Source of the DNA: Bog-473 sp963782415
GTDB taxonomy: Bacteria > Actinomycetota > Acidimicrobiia > Acidimicrobiales > RAAP-2
Length of the DNA stretch: 64,000 bases
Direction of reading: 5' to 3'
Assembly: GCA_963782415.1 (NCBI GenBank)
Contig: CAWAJT010000007.1
Coordinates: 248,001-312,000, forward strand
The notes beneath the pieces were generated by a model. It searched no databases. It saw nothing but the letters and a program-made list of their open reading frames with translations, and was not told the DNA's origin. Below are positions 15,814 through 25,291 of the stretch, one piece after another (the stretch's first letter is position 1; the number at the start of each line of letters is the position of its first letter). The position numbers and the translations under genes are program-made.

Positions 15814-17037
15814 GTGAGTGACGGCGTAGCAGGCCAGGCGACGCTGTCGACCCCTCGAGGCGGGGTACCCGAGCCGGTGCCGACCTCTCGGGACGGCGCA
15901 GCCGACCCGGTGCGCCATCCCGATCCGCTCCTGCCCGACTGGGACGGCGCCTCCCTCCACCGCGTGGTGCCCGCCCTCCTCAGGGAGGTGGGCGCCCCCG
16001 GTGCCCACCCGCTGCCCGCATGGTTTCCCGAACCTGTGGCGGGCGCCAAGCAGGTCGTCCTGCTCGTCCTCGATGGCCTGGGCGACGAGCAGCTCAAGGA
16101 ACGGGCCGCCCTCGCACCGACGCTCACCGGCGGTAATGGTGATCCGATCACCTCGGTGGCTCCGAGCACCACTGCCTGCGCTCTCACCTCGCTGGTCACG
16201 GGCCGGGTGCCGGCGGAACATGGCGTGGTCGGCTACCGGGTCGCGCTCGGTGACGACGTCATGAATGTGCTCCAGTGGTCGCGCCGGGGCGTCGATGCCC
16301 GCGTCTCGGTCCCGGCATCGAGGTTCCAACCCTTCGAGTCGTTCCCGGGCGCATCCGGCCCCGTTCCTGTCGTCACGCGCCAGGATTTCGGGCCCACGGG
16401 CTTCACCGCGGCGCATCTCGGGCGCGTCGAGCTGCACCGTTGGCACACGCCGGCAGGCCTCGTGACCGCGGTCCGCGAGCTCGCCGCCGGCGGCGCCCCG
16501 TTCGTGTACGCCTACTACGAGGGCATCGACAAGGTGGCGCACGCGGAGGGCCTGGGGCCCTATTACGACGACGAGTTGCGGGCCGTCGACCGGCTCGTAG
16601 CTGACGTGCTCGAGGCGCTCCCGCCCGGTGCCGTCCTAGTCGTCACCGCCGATCACGGGCAGGTCGAAGTCGGGGGTTCCGTCGAGCTCATCGGTCCCGA
16701 GCTGATGGCGGCCACCACCTTGATCAGCGGGGAGGGCCGATTCCGATGGCTCCATGTCCGGCCCGGGTCGACTGAGGATGTCGCGGCGACGGCGAGCGCC
16801 CTGCACGGCGAGGTGGCCTGGGTGCGTACCAAGGACCAGATGATCAGTGAAGGCTGGCTCGGTGGCGTGCCGTCGGCCGAGGTGGCGGCCCGGCTGGGCG
16901 ACGTCGCCCTCGTGCCGTTCGCGCCGACGGCGTTCCTCGACCCCGCCGACACCGGCGAGCTGCGCCTCAAAGCCCGCCACGGGTCCTTGACGTCGGCAGA
17001 GATGCGCATCCCGTTGCTGGGTTGGCGGGCCTCGTGA
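15814..17037 (+). CDS. alkaline phosphatase superfamily protein (nucleotide pyrophosphatase/phosphodiesterase type)
   Basis: This is a 407-residue metal-dependent phosphodiesterase-like enzyme. Metal and nucleophile motifs appear in order: VLLVLDGLGDEQL near residue 83, the threonine nucleophile region APSTTACALTSLVTGRVPAEHG near 112, YYEGIDKVAHAEG near 232, and TADHGQVEV near 277. These match the type I phosphodiesterase/nucleotide pyrophosphatase fold. No signal peptide is evident, so a cytoplasmic location is likely. Substrate unknown. The next gene (bpa) follows after about 80 bases with its own ribosome-binding site. Confidence 0.8.
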   Translation: MSDGVAGQATLSTPRGGVPEPVPTSRDGAADPVRHPDPLLPDWDGASLHRVVPALLREVGAPGAHPLPAWFPEPVAGAKQVVLLVLDGLGDEQLKERAALAPTLTGGNGDPITSVAPSTTACALTSLVTGRVPAEHGVVGYRVALGDDVMNVLQWSRRGVDARVSVPASRFQPFESFPGASGPVPVVTRQDFGPTGFTAAHLGRVELHRWHTPAGLVTAVRELAAGGAPFVYAYYEGIDKVAHAEGLGPYYDDELRAVDRLVADVLEALPPGAVLVVTADHGQVEVGGSVELIGPELMAATTLISGEGRFRWLHVRPGSTEDVAATASALHGEVAWVRTKDQMISEGWLGGVPSAEVAARLGDVALVPFAPTAFLDPADTGELRLKARHGSLTSAEMRIPLLGWRAS

Positions 17038-17115
17038 CGGGGAGGTGGCTGGTGACAGCCTCGGGCCGACCCGGGCCCAAAGACACCGATGGACCGGAGA
17101 GAGACGGAAGGCACC

Positions 17116-17637
17116 ATGGCTGAAACGACGAACGACGACCTGACCGAGAACGCACCGCCCGGCGACGGCTCCGGCGGGGCGATTGCGCCCGACGAGGTCC
17201 TGGCTGGAGGAAGCCGGGAGGAGGCGGGCGAGCAGACCCAGACCGAATCGGTGAACGAGCCGGCCAAGGTGCTGCGCATCGGTTCCATGGTCAAGACGTT
17301 GCTCGACGAGGTCCGATCGGCTCCCCTCGACGAGAAGAGTCGGGTCCGGCTGCGTGAGATCTACGAGCAGTCGATCCACGATCTGTCCGAGGTGCTGTCG
17401 CCCGACCTCGTCTCCGAGCTCGAGCGCATGGCACCGCCGTTCGAGAACGACGCGCCGAGCGACGCGGAGCTGCGCATCGCCCAGGCGCAGCTCGTCGGGT
17501 GGCTCGAGGGGCTGTTCCACGGCATTCAGGCAACGCTGATGTCGCAACAGATGGCAGCGCGGGCTCAGCTCGAGGAAATGCGACAGCGGGGGTTGCCCTC
17601 GGCCGGTGAATCGGGTCGAACGGGCGCCTACCTCTGA
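17116..17637 (+). CDS. bpa: bacterial proteasome activator Bpa/PafE (DUF2587 family)
   Basis: This is the ATP-independent ring activator that opens the 20S proteasome gate in actinomycetes. The 173-residue protein has a disordered acidic N-terminus (to about residue 50), a helical core (VLRIGSMVKTLLDEVRSAPLD, then RLREIYEQSIHDLSEVLSPDL and QAQLVGWLEGLFHGIQATL) and the C-terminal tail TGAYL. Mycobacterial Bpa ends in GQYL, which docks into the proteasome alpha-ring; here the second position is Ala, keeping the penultimate tyrosine. ATG 17116 is preferred over 17089 because ACGGAAGG precedes it. It implies the organism encodes a 20S proteasome, though those genes are outside the window. Confidence 0.88.
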   Translation: MAETTNDDLTENAPPGDGSGGAIAPDEVLAGGSREEAGEQTQTESVNEPAKVLRIGSMVKTLLDEVRSAPLDEKSRVRLREIYEQSIHDLSEVLSPDLVSELERMAPPFENDAPSDAELRIAQAQLVGWLEGLFHGIQATLMSQQMAARAQLEEMRQRGLPSAGESGRTGAYL

Positions 17638-17873
17638 CGTCCGGACCGTTCACGCCGACCCTGACGTCCGGGGTCCCGGCCACGGAGACGGCGTCGCCGG
17701 AGCGGATCGGGAGCCCGACGCCGCAGGTCCTCCGGGGGAACGCCACCGGCTCGCCCCGTCGTGCCAGAGTGGATCATCAGTCATCGTCTCGTGTCGGGGG
17801 ACCGATAGATTGCAGAGCCCGGGACGAAACAACACCACTGTAAGTTTGACGAGACGTGGCGAAAGGAGGGCCG
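17638..17873 (+). promoter_or_regulatory. intergenic region before dnaE
   Basis: This 236-base gap contains no gene-like sequence. A TAGATT hexamer at 17806-17811 is a possible -10 box for dnaE, but no good -35 partner was found. AAAGGAGG at 17862-17869 is the dnaE ribosome-binding site. Confidence 0.35.
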
Positions 17874-20800
17874 GTGTCGGAGCGGTCGTTTACGCATCTG
17901 CACACCCATACCGAGTTCTCCATGCTGGACGGGGCGGCCCGGGTGGGCGACCTCGTCGCCGCCGCCGTGGCCGACGGGCAACCGGCGCTGGGCATCACCG
18001 ACCACGGCAACATGTACGGAGTCCTCGACTTCTACAAGGCGTGCCGCGACCAGGGCGTCGTCCCGATCATCGGGACCGAGTCGTACATGGCGGGCGAGTC
18101 GCGCCTGGAGCGGCCGGTGCGCCGGGGGCGGGTCGACGATACCGGCGGTGACGTCGAGGGCGGCCAGAAGCTCTACTACCACCTGACGCTGTTGGCCGAG
18201 ACGGTCGCGGGTTACCGCAACCTCATGCAGCTGTCGTCGGCGGCCTATCTCGAGGGCTACTACTACAAGCCCCGCGTCGACTGGGAGCTGCTCGAGCGCC
18301 ACTCCGACGGCCTGATCGCCACCACAGGGTGCCTGGGTGGGGTCGTGCTCCAGGCGCTGCTCGCCGGCGACGTGGAGGGTGCCGAGCGGAAGGCGGCCCG
18401 CCTGCAGGACATTTTCGGGAGGGACAATCTCTTCGTCGAGATCCAGGACCACGGGATCGCCGATCAGCACCGGACCAACCCCCAGCTCATTGAGATCGCC
18501 CGCCGCCTCAACGCACCGCTCCTGGCGACCAACGACAGCCACTACACCCACCGCGAGGACGCCGTGGCCCACGACGCCCTGCTCTGCGTGCAGACGGGCG
18601 CCCTCCTCTCCGACACGAACCGGTTCAAGTTCGAGGGCACCGAGCACTACCTCAAGACGGCCGCCGAAATGCGCCACCTCTTCCGTGACGTGCCCGAGGC
18701 CTGTGACAACACGCTCCTCATTGCCGAGCGGGCAGACGTCCAGATCGAACTGGGCAAGCCGAGCCTGCCCGAGTTCCCCGTGCCGGACCACTTCAGCGGA
18801 GAGACCTACGAAGAGCGGGCACTGGCCTATCTGCGCGACCTGACGTTCGAAGGGGCCCGTGAGCGCTACGGCGCCTCGCTGCCGACAGAGGTGGTGGAGC
18901 GCCTCGACTACGAGTTGAGCGTGATCGGGAACATGGGGTTCGCGGCCTACTTCTTGGTGGTGTGGGATCTGATCCGTTTCGCCCGTGACTCGCACATCCG
19001 GGTGGGTCCCGGCCGAGGGTCGGCGGCGGGCTGTTGCGTGGCCTATTGCCTCAAGATCGTCGATCTCGACCCGATCCGTTACGACCTGCTCTTCGAGCGC
19101 TTCTTGAATCCGGGGCGCAAGCAGATGCCCGACATCGACATGGACTTCGACGAGCGTTACCGCGCCGACGTCATGCGCTACGCGGCGGAGAAATACGGCA
19201 GCGACCGGGTGGCCCAGGTCATCACGTTCTCGACGATCAAGGCGCGGGCTGCCGTCCGCGACGCGGCACGCGTGCTGGGCAAGCCCTACATCGTGGGCGA
19301 CCGCATCGCCAAGGCCATGCCCCCGCTCGTCATGGGACGAGATACCCCCCTGCACGCCTGCATCACCAAGACCGACGGTCACGAAGAGGGGTATGCCGCA
19401 GCAGCCGAACTGCGCACCATGCGCGACACCGACCCCGACGCCAAGGAGGTCATTGAGGTCGCGCTCGGGCTCGAGGGGCTGCGCCGCCAGGACGGCATCC
19501 ACGCCGCGGCCGTGGTGATCTCCCGTGATCCGTTAACCGACTACCTGCCCATCCAGCGTAAGCCCGGCGCCGGAGAGGATCCCGAGGACGCGCCCATCGT
19601 CACCCAGTACGAAATGCACGGGGTCGAGGACCTCGGCCTGCTCAAGATGGACTTTCTCGGCCTGCGGAATCTGTCCGTCATGGAGCGCGCCCTCGACCTG
19701 ATCGAGGCCGAGACAGGGACGCGGCCCGACATCGACGCCGTCGCCCTCGACGACGAGCCGACGCTCGAGATGCTCCGGCGGGCCAAGTCGGTGGGCGTCT
19801 TCCAGCTTGAGGGTGCGGCCATGCGCCAGACCCTGAGCGCCCTGGCTCCGACGAGCTTCGACGACGTCGCCGCTCTCGTTGCGCTCTACCGCCCGGGGCC
19901 CATGGCGGCCAACATGCACCGGGACTATCCCGAGTTGAAGAACGGGCGCAAAGAGCTCACCTACCTGCACCCCGACATCGAGCCGATCCTGAAGGACACC
20001 TATGGGCTGATGCTCTACCAAGAGTCGGTGATGCGGGTCGCCCAGAAGTTCGCCGGGTACAGCCTCGAAGAGGCCGACAACCTCCGCAAGGCCTGCGGGA
20101 AGAAGATCCGCAAACTCATCGCCGCCGAGCGCGAGAAGTTCATCGCCGGCTGTGTCACCGAAGGCTACGGCGAAGAGCTGGGCACGCAGCTCTTCGACAT
20201 CATCGAGCCGTTCGCTGACTACGCCTTCAACAAATCGCACTCCTACGGCTACGGGCTCGTGGCCTACCAGACGGCCTGGCTCAAGGCGCACTACCCGGTC
20301 GAGTACATGTCTGCCCTTCTCACCTCGGTGAAGGACAACAAGGACAAGACTGCGGTCTATCTCGCCGAATGCCGCTCCATGGGTATTGACGTGCTCGTGC
20401 CCGATGTCAACCGCTCGCTGGCTGAGTTCGCACCCGATCGGAGCGTCGACGAGGAGGGCAACCGGGCGTCGGGCCAGTCCGTCGTCTTCGGCTTGGCTGC
20501 GGTGCGCAACGTCGGCGAGAGCCTGGTCGAGCGCATCGTCGCCGAGCGCACGGCCAACGGCCCATTCGTCGACATCTTCGACTTCTGCGCCAGAGTGGAT
20601 CCGGTCGTGCTGAACAAGCGGACAATGGAGTCGCTGGTCAAGGGGGGCGCCTTCGATTCGCTCGGCCACCCGCGCCAGGGCCTCTGCGTGGTGCTCGAAT
20701 CCATCGTCGACCGCTCGCTCGAACGACGCAAGGAGCAAGATCTCGGCATCACCACCCTCTTCGCCGCCTTCGAGGAGGAAGAGGCGGCCGATCCCGGTTG

Positions 20801-21464
20801 GGGTGGCGCCAAGGTGCCCATCCCCGACAGCGAGTTCGACAAGGCGCAGCGCCTGGCCTTCGAGAAGGAGATGCTCGGCCTCTACGTGAGCGACCACCCC
20901 CTGTTGGGCTACGAGGCGGCGTTGGCCCGTTACACGGACAGCACGCTCTCGGACATGCGGGAGGACGACGCGCCGGTGGGGGATCGCTCACCGGTGCGCG
21001 CCGTGGGCGGGGTCGTGACCGACCTGCGTCGCTCGTATACGAAAAAGGGCGACCTGATGGCGCGGTTCGTGCTCGAGGATCTCCAGGCCGCCATGGAGGT
21101 GTTCGTCTTCCCGAAGACCATGGCCGAGTACGGCGCCCTCATCGAGAACGACGCCATCTTGGTCATACGGGGCCGGCTCGACACCAGGGAGGAAGAACCC
21201 AAGATCGTCTGCATGGAGGTATCACGTCCCGTGCTCGAACGGGGCCTGGAGGACCTGCACATCACCCTCCCCCTTGGGGTCCTGACCGACGCCAAGGTCG
21301 ACGGGCTCAAAGACGTCTTGAGCGGGCATCCGGGTCCGTCGCCGGTCATGCTGCACGTCGGCGCCAAGGTGTTACGCCTGCCCCCGGAGTTCAATGTGGA
21401 CTGCCGGAACGGCCTCGTGGGCGAGCTCAAGCGGCTCCTCGGCCAGAGCGCCGTCCTCTCCTGA
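17874..21464 (+). CDS. dnaE: DNA polymerase III subunit alpha, DnaE1 type
   Basis: This is the replicative polymerase catalytic subunit, 1196 residues. The N-terminal PHP domain starts FTHLHTHTEFSMLDG and keeps its metal-binding histidines (also DHGNMYGVLDF). The palm has the catalytic PDIDMDFD near residue 420 and GPGRGSAAGCCVAYC just before. A helix-hairpin-helix region and a C-terminal OB domain (GGVVTDLRRSYTKKGDLMARF) follow. GTG 17874 is chosen because AAAGGAGG lies 4 bases upstream; GTG 17856 is an in-frame alternative lying before that site. Confidence 0.97.
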   Translation: MSERSFTHLHTHTEFSMLDGAARVGDLVAAAVADGQPALGITDHGNMYGVLDFYKACRDQGVVPIIGTESYMAGESRLERPVRRGRVDDTGGDVEGGQKLYYHLTLLAETVAGYRNLMQLSSAAYLEGYYYKPRVDWELLERHSDGLIATTGCLGGVVLQALLAGDVEGAERKAARLQDIFGRDNLFVEIQDHGIADQHRTNPQLIEIARRLNAPLLATNDSHYTHREDAVAHDALLCVQTGALLSDTNRFKFEGTEHYLKTAAEMRHLFRDVPEACDNTLLIAERADVQIELGKPSLPEFPVPDHFSGETYEERALAYLRDLTFEGARERYGASLPTEVVERLDYELSVIGNMGFAAYFLVVWDLIRFARDSHIRVGPGRGSAAGCCVAYCLKIVDLDPIRYDLLFERFLNPGRKQMPDIDMDFDERYRADVMRYAAEKYGSDRVAQVITFSTIKARAAVRDAARVLGKPYIVGDRIAKAMPPLVMGRDTPLHACITKTDGHEEGYAAAAELRTMRDTDPDAKEVIEVALGLEGLRRQDGIHAAAVVISRDPLTDYLPIQRKPGAGEDPEDAPIVTQYEMHGVEDLGLLKMDFLGLRNLSVMERALDLIEAETGTRPDIDAVALDDEPTLEMLRRAKSVGVFQLEGAAMRQTLSALAPTSFDDVAALVALYRPGPMAANMHRDYPELKNGRKELTYLHPDIEPILKDTYGLMLYQESVMRVAQKFAGYSLEEADNLRKACGKKIRKLIAAEREKFIAGCVTEGYGEELGTQLFDIIEPFADYAFNKSHSYGYGLVAYQTAWLKAHYPVEYMSALLTSVKDNKDKTAVYLAECRSMGIDVLVPDVNRSLAEFAPDRSVDEEGNRASGQSVVFGLAAVRNVGESLVERIVAERTANGPFVDIFDFCARVDPVVLNKRTMESLVKGGAFDSLGHPRQGLCVVLESIVDRSLERRKEQDLGITTLFAAFEEEEAADPGWGGAKVPIPDSEFDKAQRLAFEKEMLGLYVSDHPLLGYEAALARYTDSTLSDMREDDAPVGDRSPVRAVGGVVTDLRRSYTKKGDLMARFVLEDLQAAMEVFVFPKTMAEYGALIENDAILVIRGRLDTREEEPKIVCMEVSRPVLERGLEDLHITLPLGVLTDAKVDGLKDVLSGHPGPSPVMLHVGAKVLRLPPEFNVDCRNGLVGELKRLLGQSAVLS

Positions 21465-21480
21465 GCGCAGGAGCATCCGG

Positions 21481-21565
21481 TCAGAAATTGCTTCTGAACT
21501 GGGGTGACAGCGGTGAGGAGCGGCCGGCTCCGCGCTGGCGGCGCCCCGGCCGGTTGGGAACCGGC
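21481..21565. terminator. two hairpins after dnaE
   Basis: TCAGAA/TTCTGA (21481-21497, loop of 5) and GCCGGTT/AACCGGC (21549-21565, perfect 7-base stem, loop of 3) follow the dnaE stop. The second ends 13 bases before the -10 box of the next gene, so it could instead be a regulatory operator. No T-run follows either. Confidence 0.35.
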
Positions 21566-21578
21566 GCAGCGCAACCAG

Positions 21579-21584
21579 TAGACT
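21579..21584 (+). promoter_or_regulatory. candidate -10 box, leaderless start at 21591
   Basis: TAGACT ends 6 bases before ATG 21591. The identical hexamer and spacing occur before 42850 and 49155. Confidence 0.55.
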
Positions 21585-21590
21585 GGACGC

Positions 21591-22262
21591 ATGCCGATCG
21601 TAGTGAGCACCAAGGATTGCACTGCGCTCAGCGATGCTGAGCTCGTCGAAATGGCGGATCTTTGTGCGGATCGACCGCCGGGTTTCGACATCGGCTATCT
21701 CTCCAAGGAACGCGAAGCCTGGGTGCTCATCACGCAGGCTCGGGAGGGGAACAAGCTAAGGGGCTACTCCTTTTGCACCCTCGAGCGCATCGGGGGGACC
21801 CCCTCTTTGCTGGTCGGGCTGGCGCTGGTCGACCGCACCTCGCGGGCCGAAGCCGCTCTCAAGGGCATCATGGCGGACCAGTACCGCCGGGCCCTGCTGG
21901 CCTTCCCCGACGAGGACGTCCTGCTCGGGACCCGCCTCCTGACGCCCGAGGGCTTTCGCGCGTTCAACGGACTGCAAGACGTCGTGCCCTTCCCGGGTCA
22001 CAAGTGCTCCGGCGAAGAGCGAGCATGGGCCCGCCGGCTGTCCAAGCGTTTCGGTTGCGAAAGCCGTCTCGACGACCGGACCTTTGTACTGAAGGGCGAC
22101 GGCTCCGTCGCCGGTGGCCTGGACTTCTTTGCCACCAAGGTGAAGATCCCCGAGGGAGTCGAGGCACACTTCGAGAGCTTCAAGGCCGACCGGGGCGACC
22201 GACTGGTCGCCTTCGGTTGGGCCATGGCCGAGGACCTGGCCGGGGGCAAGCTCGGCCGCTGA
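21591..22262 (+). CDS. hypothetical protein
   Basis: A 223-residue soluble protein that I do not recognise. It starts MPIVVSTKDCTALSDAEL, has mixed alpha/beta character with a central hydrophobic strand (TPSLLVGLALVDR), and ends with a basic/acidic helical tail. The layout of strands followed by AALKGIMADQYRRALLAFP recalls N-acyltransferase folds, but no acetyl-CoA-binding motif is clear, so this is only a thought. Codon use matches the neighbours and the frame is intact. The start is supported by a TAGACT -10 box 6 bases upstream. It stands alone between dnaE and a convergent operon. Confidence 0.7.
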   Translation: MPIVVSTKDCTALSDAELVEMADLCADRPPGFDIGYLSKEREAWVLITQAREGNKLRGYSFCTLERIGGTPSLLVGLALVDRTSRAEAALKGIMADQYRRALLAFPDEDVLLGTRLLTPEGFRAFNGLQDVVPFPGHKCSGEERAWARRLSKRFGCESRLDDRTFVLKGDGSVAGGLDFFATKVKIPEGVEAHFESFKADRGDRLVAFGWAMAEDLAGGKLGR

Positions 22263-22298
22263 GGCGTCCGGAGGATCGGCGCACCCAGGCGGCTCGGG

Positions 22299-23177
22299 TC
22301 ACCCCCGAGGCAGCACCGCCGCGCACACCTTGTAGCAGTGGCCGTCCCGCGGGGGGCTGACGGTCACCAAGAGGTACTGGGGCTCGAACCCGAGCGCCGT
22401 GGACAAGCTCTTTCCACTCAGCCGCTCGCGCCGCGCTGCGTCGAGAGCGCGGGCGGCATGGCGGTCCTCCACGGGCAGCCAGACGTCGTCGCGATCCCAG
22501 CCGAACCGGACCCACGTCGTGCCGTCGGCTTGGCGCCGGATGAGCTGAGGCCGACGCGTCGGCTCGATCAGCGCCACCGACGGTCGGAAGCCACGGAATT
22601 CCCAATACGGCGCGGAGGGGCCGGGGAAGCCGAGCAACGGGCCGTCGGGGGAGGCCACCAGTCGACGCAGGAGCTTGCGCAGGTGGCGCCCGCGCAGCGT
22701 GCCGACATGGCGGGGGAGGTCGGCGACCGTGGTCGCCTCGGGCCGGGCCAGGTCGTCGCGTTCGGGATCGTCGGCCAACGTCACCTCCACGACATCGAAG
22801 GTGCTGATGTCGGGCTCGTACCCCTCGGGCCAGGGCACCCGCACGCGCATGACGGTGCGGGTGGCCAGGTCGACGACAGTGGTGTCTTCGAGTGTGGAGG
22901 AGAGGACGAGAAGGTGGAGCGTGGACCCCCCTGCCGTGGGGACGCGCTCCGTGCGCCGGGCAGAACGCCGGAGCAGGCGCGTCGGGTCGGTGACCGACTC
23001 GGGCTTGCGCCGGGCCGCGGCCGTGTCGGCCGCCTCCTCCTCGACGACGCCGTCCACCACCGGCGTCGTACCGCGGCTCTCGGACTCCAGGTCGGGCTTG
23101 TCGACCGCACGGTGGTCGCCCACGCTCGTACCCTCGCGGTTGCTCTCGGGGCCGGGGTGCTCGTCTGGACTGCTCAT
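22299..23177 (-). CDS. hypothetical protein, co-transcribed with the YyaL-type gene
   Basis: A 292-residue protein that I do not recognise. The first 80 residues are acidic, polar and probably disordered, with an RRSARRTERVP stretch. The rest looks like a beta-rich soluble domain (LHLLVLSSTLEDTTVVDLATRTVMRVRVPWP, read in two parts) ending LVTVSPPRDGHCYKVCAAVLPRG. No signal peptide or membrane span. Its ATG overlaps the stop of the upstream gene (ATGA, 23174-23177), so the two are translationally coupled. The coding frame is intact and high-GC like its surroundings. Confidence 0.7.
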   Translation of the reverse strand: MSSPDEHPGPESNREGTSVGDHRAVDKPDLESESRGTTPVVDGVVEEEAADTAAARRKPESVTDPTRLLRRSARRTERVPTAGGSTLHLLVLSSTLEDTTVVDLATRTVMRVRVPWPEGYEPDISTFDVVEVTLADDPERDDLARPEATTVADLPRHVGTLRGRHLRKLLRRLVASPDGPLLGFPGPSAPYWEFRGFRPSVALIEPTRRPQLIRRQADGTTWVRFGWDRDDVWLPVEDRHAARALDAARRERLSGKSLSTALGFEPQYLLVTVSPPRDGHCYKVCAAVLPRG

Positions 23178-25225
23178 CGGGCCAGCGCTTCAAGTTGTCC
23201 GGCCAAGGTGGCCCGGTCCGGCGCGGGCATGTGACACGAGCGCCCCTGGCAAACGTAGGCCAGTCCTGGTTCGGGCGGCCGACCCTCGAAGAGCGGGCCG
23301 CCGTCGGGTTCGCCCCAGATGACAACGGCGGCGGGGAGCCAGCTTCGCCGCGTCTCGGCGAGCAGATCGGGTCGGTTGCCGGTGATGACGACCTCGTGGC
23401 GGTCGCTCCACATGGGCAGCGCCGCCACCATGTCGGCAAGCGCACCCGGGTGGCGCTCGAGCAGCGAACCGGCGAGGCCCACGGTCCGCTCGATCGCCTC
23501 GTCGATCTTGGGGTCGTCGACGAATGCGTTGGCGTGCAACAGGGCGGAGAGGGCGACGGAGTTGGCGGCAGGGACGGCGCCGTCGAGGAACTCCTTGGGC
23601 CGGACGACCAGCGCCTCGGCATCGTTCCCGGTCGTGAAGAAACCCCCGGACGAGTCGTCCCAGAAGAGGTCGAGCAACTGGCGTACCGCCAGCACGGCGC
23701 GGGCGCGCCAGAGCGCCTTGCCGGTCCATTCGGACAAGGCGACGGAGGCCTCCGAGAGCCAGGCGTAATCGGCGGCCACGGCAAGATGGCGGGCTCGCCC
23801 TCCCTGCCAGCTCCGCATCAGCCGTCCGTCGACGAACATGGAAGCCCAGAGGAACTCGCCGATCTCCTCGGCTCGACGTCCGTAGTCGGCCCGGCCGGTC
23901 GCCGAGGCCGCTTCGGCCAGCGTGGCCACCGTCATGGCGTTCCATTCGGTGAGCACCTTCTCGTCGCGGGCTGGCTGCACCCGTTTCGCCCTGGCCTCGG
24001 CCATTACGAGGCGAGCCTCCTCGACCTCGGCTGGGCGCGCCAGCGGGGCGCCGACGGGACGAACCGGGATGGACCGACCCTCCCAGTTGCCGGCGGGGGT
24101 GATGCCGTACCACTCGGCCGCCGGCGCGACCAGCGAAGGGGGCAAGATGGCGCGCAGTTCGTCCATGGTGAACGTGGCGTGCGCGCCCTCGATCCCACCC
24201 GCGTCGGCATCGAACGACGAATACAGCGCACCTTCGGGCGTCGAGAGGTCGCGCAGCACGAAGTCCAGGGTCTCGGTCGCCACGCCGAGATATTCGGTCC
24301 GACCACCGTCCTGCCAGGCATGGAGATAGGCCCGAGCCAGCTGTGCCTGGTCGGTGAGCATCTTCTCGAAGTGCGGGACGAGCCAGTGCGCGTCGGTGGC
24401 GTACCGGCAGAACCCGCCCACCACGTGGTCGTAGATGCCGCCGGCGGCCATGGCATCGAGGGTGCGCAGTCCCATCTGGCGCGCCGGCGCGGCGTCGGTT
24501 CCGCCCCGGCGGGCGCGGCGCAGACACAGTTCGACCAGCGTTGGACGCGGGAACTTCGGCGCCGGGCCGAATCCCCCCCACTCGCGGTCGAAGCCCGCCG
24601 CGATGCCGGCGACCACCTGTTCGATGAGCGCTCCGGTATCGAGGCTCACCTCGGGCGTGCCGGCCAACCGCAGCGTGGGGGCAGCCGTCGGGCCCCCGGC
24701 TTCCTCCCGCAGTGCTTCAGCCAGGCGAAGTTCGCGCCGGACGGCGCCGACGAGAGCGTCGGCCTGCTCTATAACCTTCTCCCTCTCTTTGACCCAGGCG
24801 TCACCGAGGGCCTGGACGACTCGCCGGAACGAGGGCATGCCCTGGCGCTCGACGGGGGGGAAGTAGGTCCCGGCGTAGAACGGTCGCCCGTCGGGCGTGC
24901 AGAAGACCGACATCGGCCATCCTCCCGACCCGGTCAGGGCCTGGGTGGCCGCCATGTAGACGGCGTCGAGGTCGGGCCGCTCCTCGCGGTCGATCTTGAC
25001 CGAAATGAACGAACGGCCGAGCTCGGCAGCGACGTTTGCATCCTCGAAGCTCTCGTGCGCCATCACGTGACACCAGTGGCACGAGGCGTAGCCGATGGAG
25101 ACGAAGAGCGGCTTGTCCTCGTCGCGTGCCCGGCGCAGCGCCTCGTCGCCCCACGGGAACCACTCCACCGGGTTGTCGGCGTGTTGACGGAGATACGGGC
25201 TGGTCTCGTCAGCCAGGTGGTTCAC
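23174..25225 (-). CDS. thioredoxin domain-containing protein, YyaL/SSP411 family
   Basis: A 683-residue protein of the widely conserved but poorly understood YyaL (spermatogenesis-associated protein 20-like) family. The N-terminal DUF255 thioredoxin-like domain is clear: NHLADETSPYLRQHADNPV, then GYASCHWCHVM with a CxxC, and GGWPMSVFCTPDGRPF. An alpha/alpha toroid resembling sugar epimerases/glycosidases follows (AGGIYDHVVGGFCRYATD, HFEKMLTDQAQLARAYL). The open frame continues upstream to 25915, antisense to the SDR gene, but similarity begins at GTG 25225, which has TAGCAT 7 bases upstream. The family role is thought to be redox-linked; unproven here. Confidence 0.88.
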   Translation of the reverse strand: MNHLADETSPYLRQHADNPVEWFPWGDEALRRARDEDKPLFVSIGYASCHWCHVMAHESFEDANVAAELGRSFISVKIDREERPDLDAVYMAATQALTGSGGWPMSVFCTPDGRPFYAGTYFPPVERQGMPSFRRVVQALGDAWVKEREKVIEQADALVGAVRRELRLAEALREEAGGPTAAPTLRLAGTPEVSLDTGALIEQVVAGIAAGFDREWGGFGPAPKFPRPTLVELCLRRARRGGTDAAPARQMGLRTLDAMAAGGIYDHVVGGFCRYATDAHWLVPHFEKMLTDQAQLARAYLHAWQDGGRTEYLGVATETLDFVLRDLSTPEGALYSSFDADAGGIEGAHATFTMDELRAILPPSLVAPAAEWYGITPAGNWEGRSIPVRPVGAPLARPAEVEEARLVMAEARAKRVQPARDEKVLTEWNAMTVATLAEAASATGRADYGRRAEEIGEFLWASMFVDGRLMRSWQGGRARHLAVAADYAWLSEASVALSEWTGKALWRARAVLAVRQLLDLFWDDSSGGFFTTGNDAEALVVRPKEFLDGAVPAANSVALSALLHANAFVDDPKIDEAIERTVGLAGSLLERHPGALADMVAALPMWSDRHEVVITGNRPDLLAETRRSWLPAAVVIWGEPDGGPLFEGRPPEPGLAYVCQGRSCHMPAPDRATLAGQLEALAR

Positions 25226-25232
25226 GGGAGCG

Positions 25233-25238
25233 ATGCTA
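25233..25238 (-). promoter_or_regulatory. candidate -10 box, leaderless start of the YyaL-type gene
   Basis: Read on the minus strand this is TAGCAT, 7 bases before GTG 25225. There is no Shine-Dalgarno sequence in between. Confidence 0.5.
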
Positions 25239-25291
25239 GGGCTCCTTCTCCGAGTCGCGGCACACCCTTGGCGCCGTGCAAGGCTCAGGCC

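Noticed and set aside
17781..19502. 573-residue open frame on the minus strand
   Set aside because: It lies wholly antisense to dnaE and its upstream gap, with no family motifs. High GC makes such long shadow frames common.
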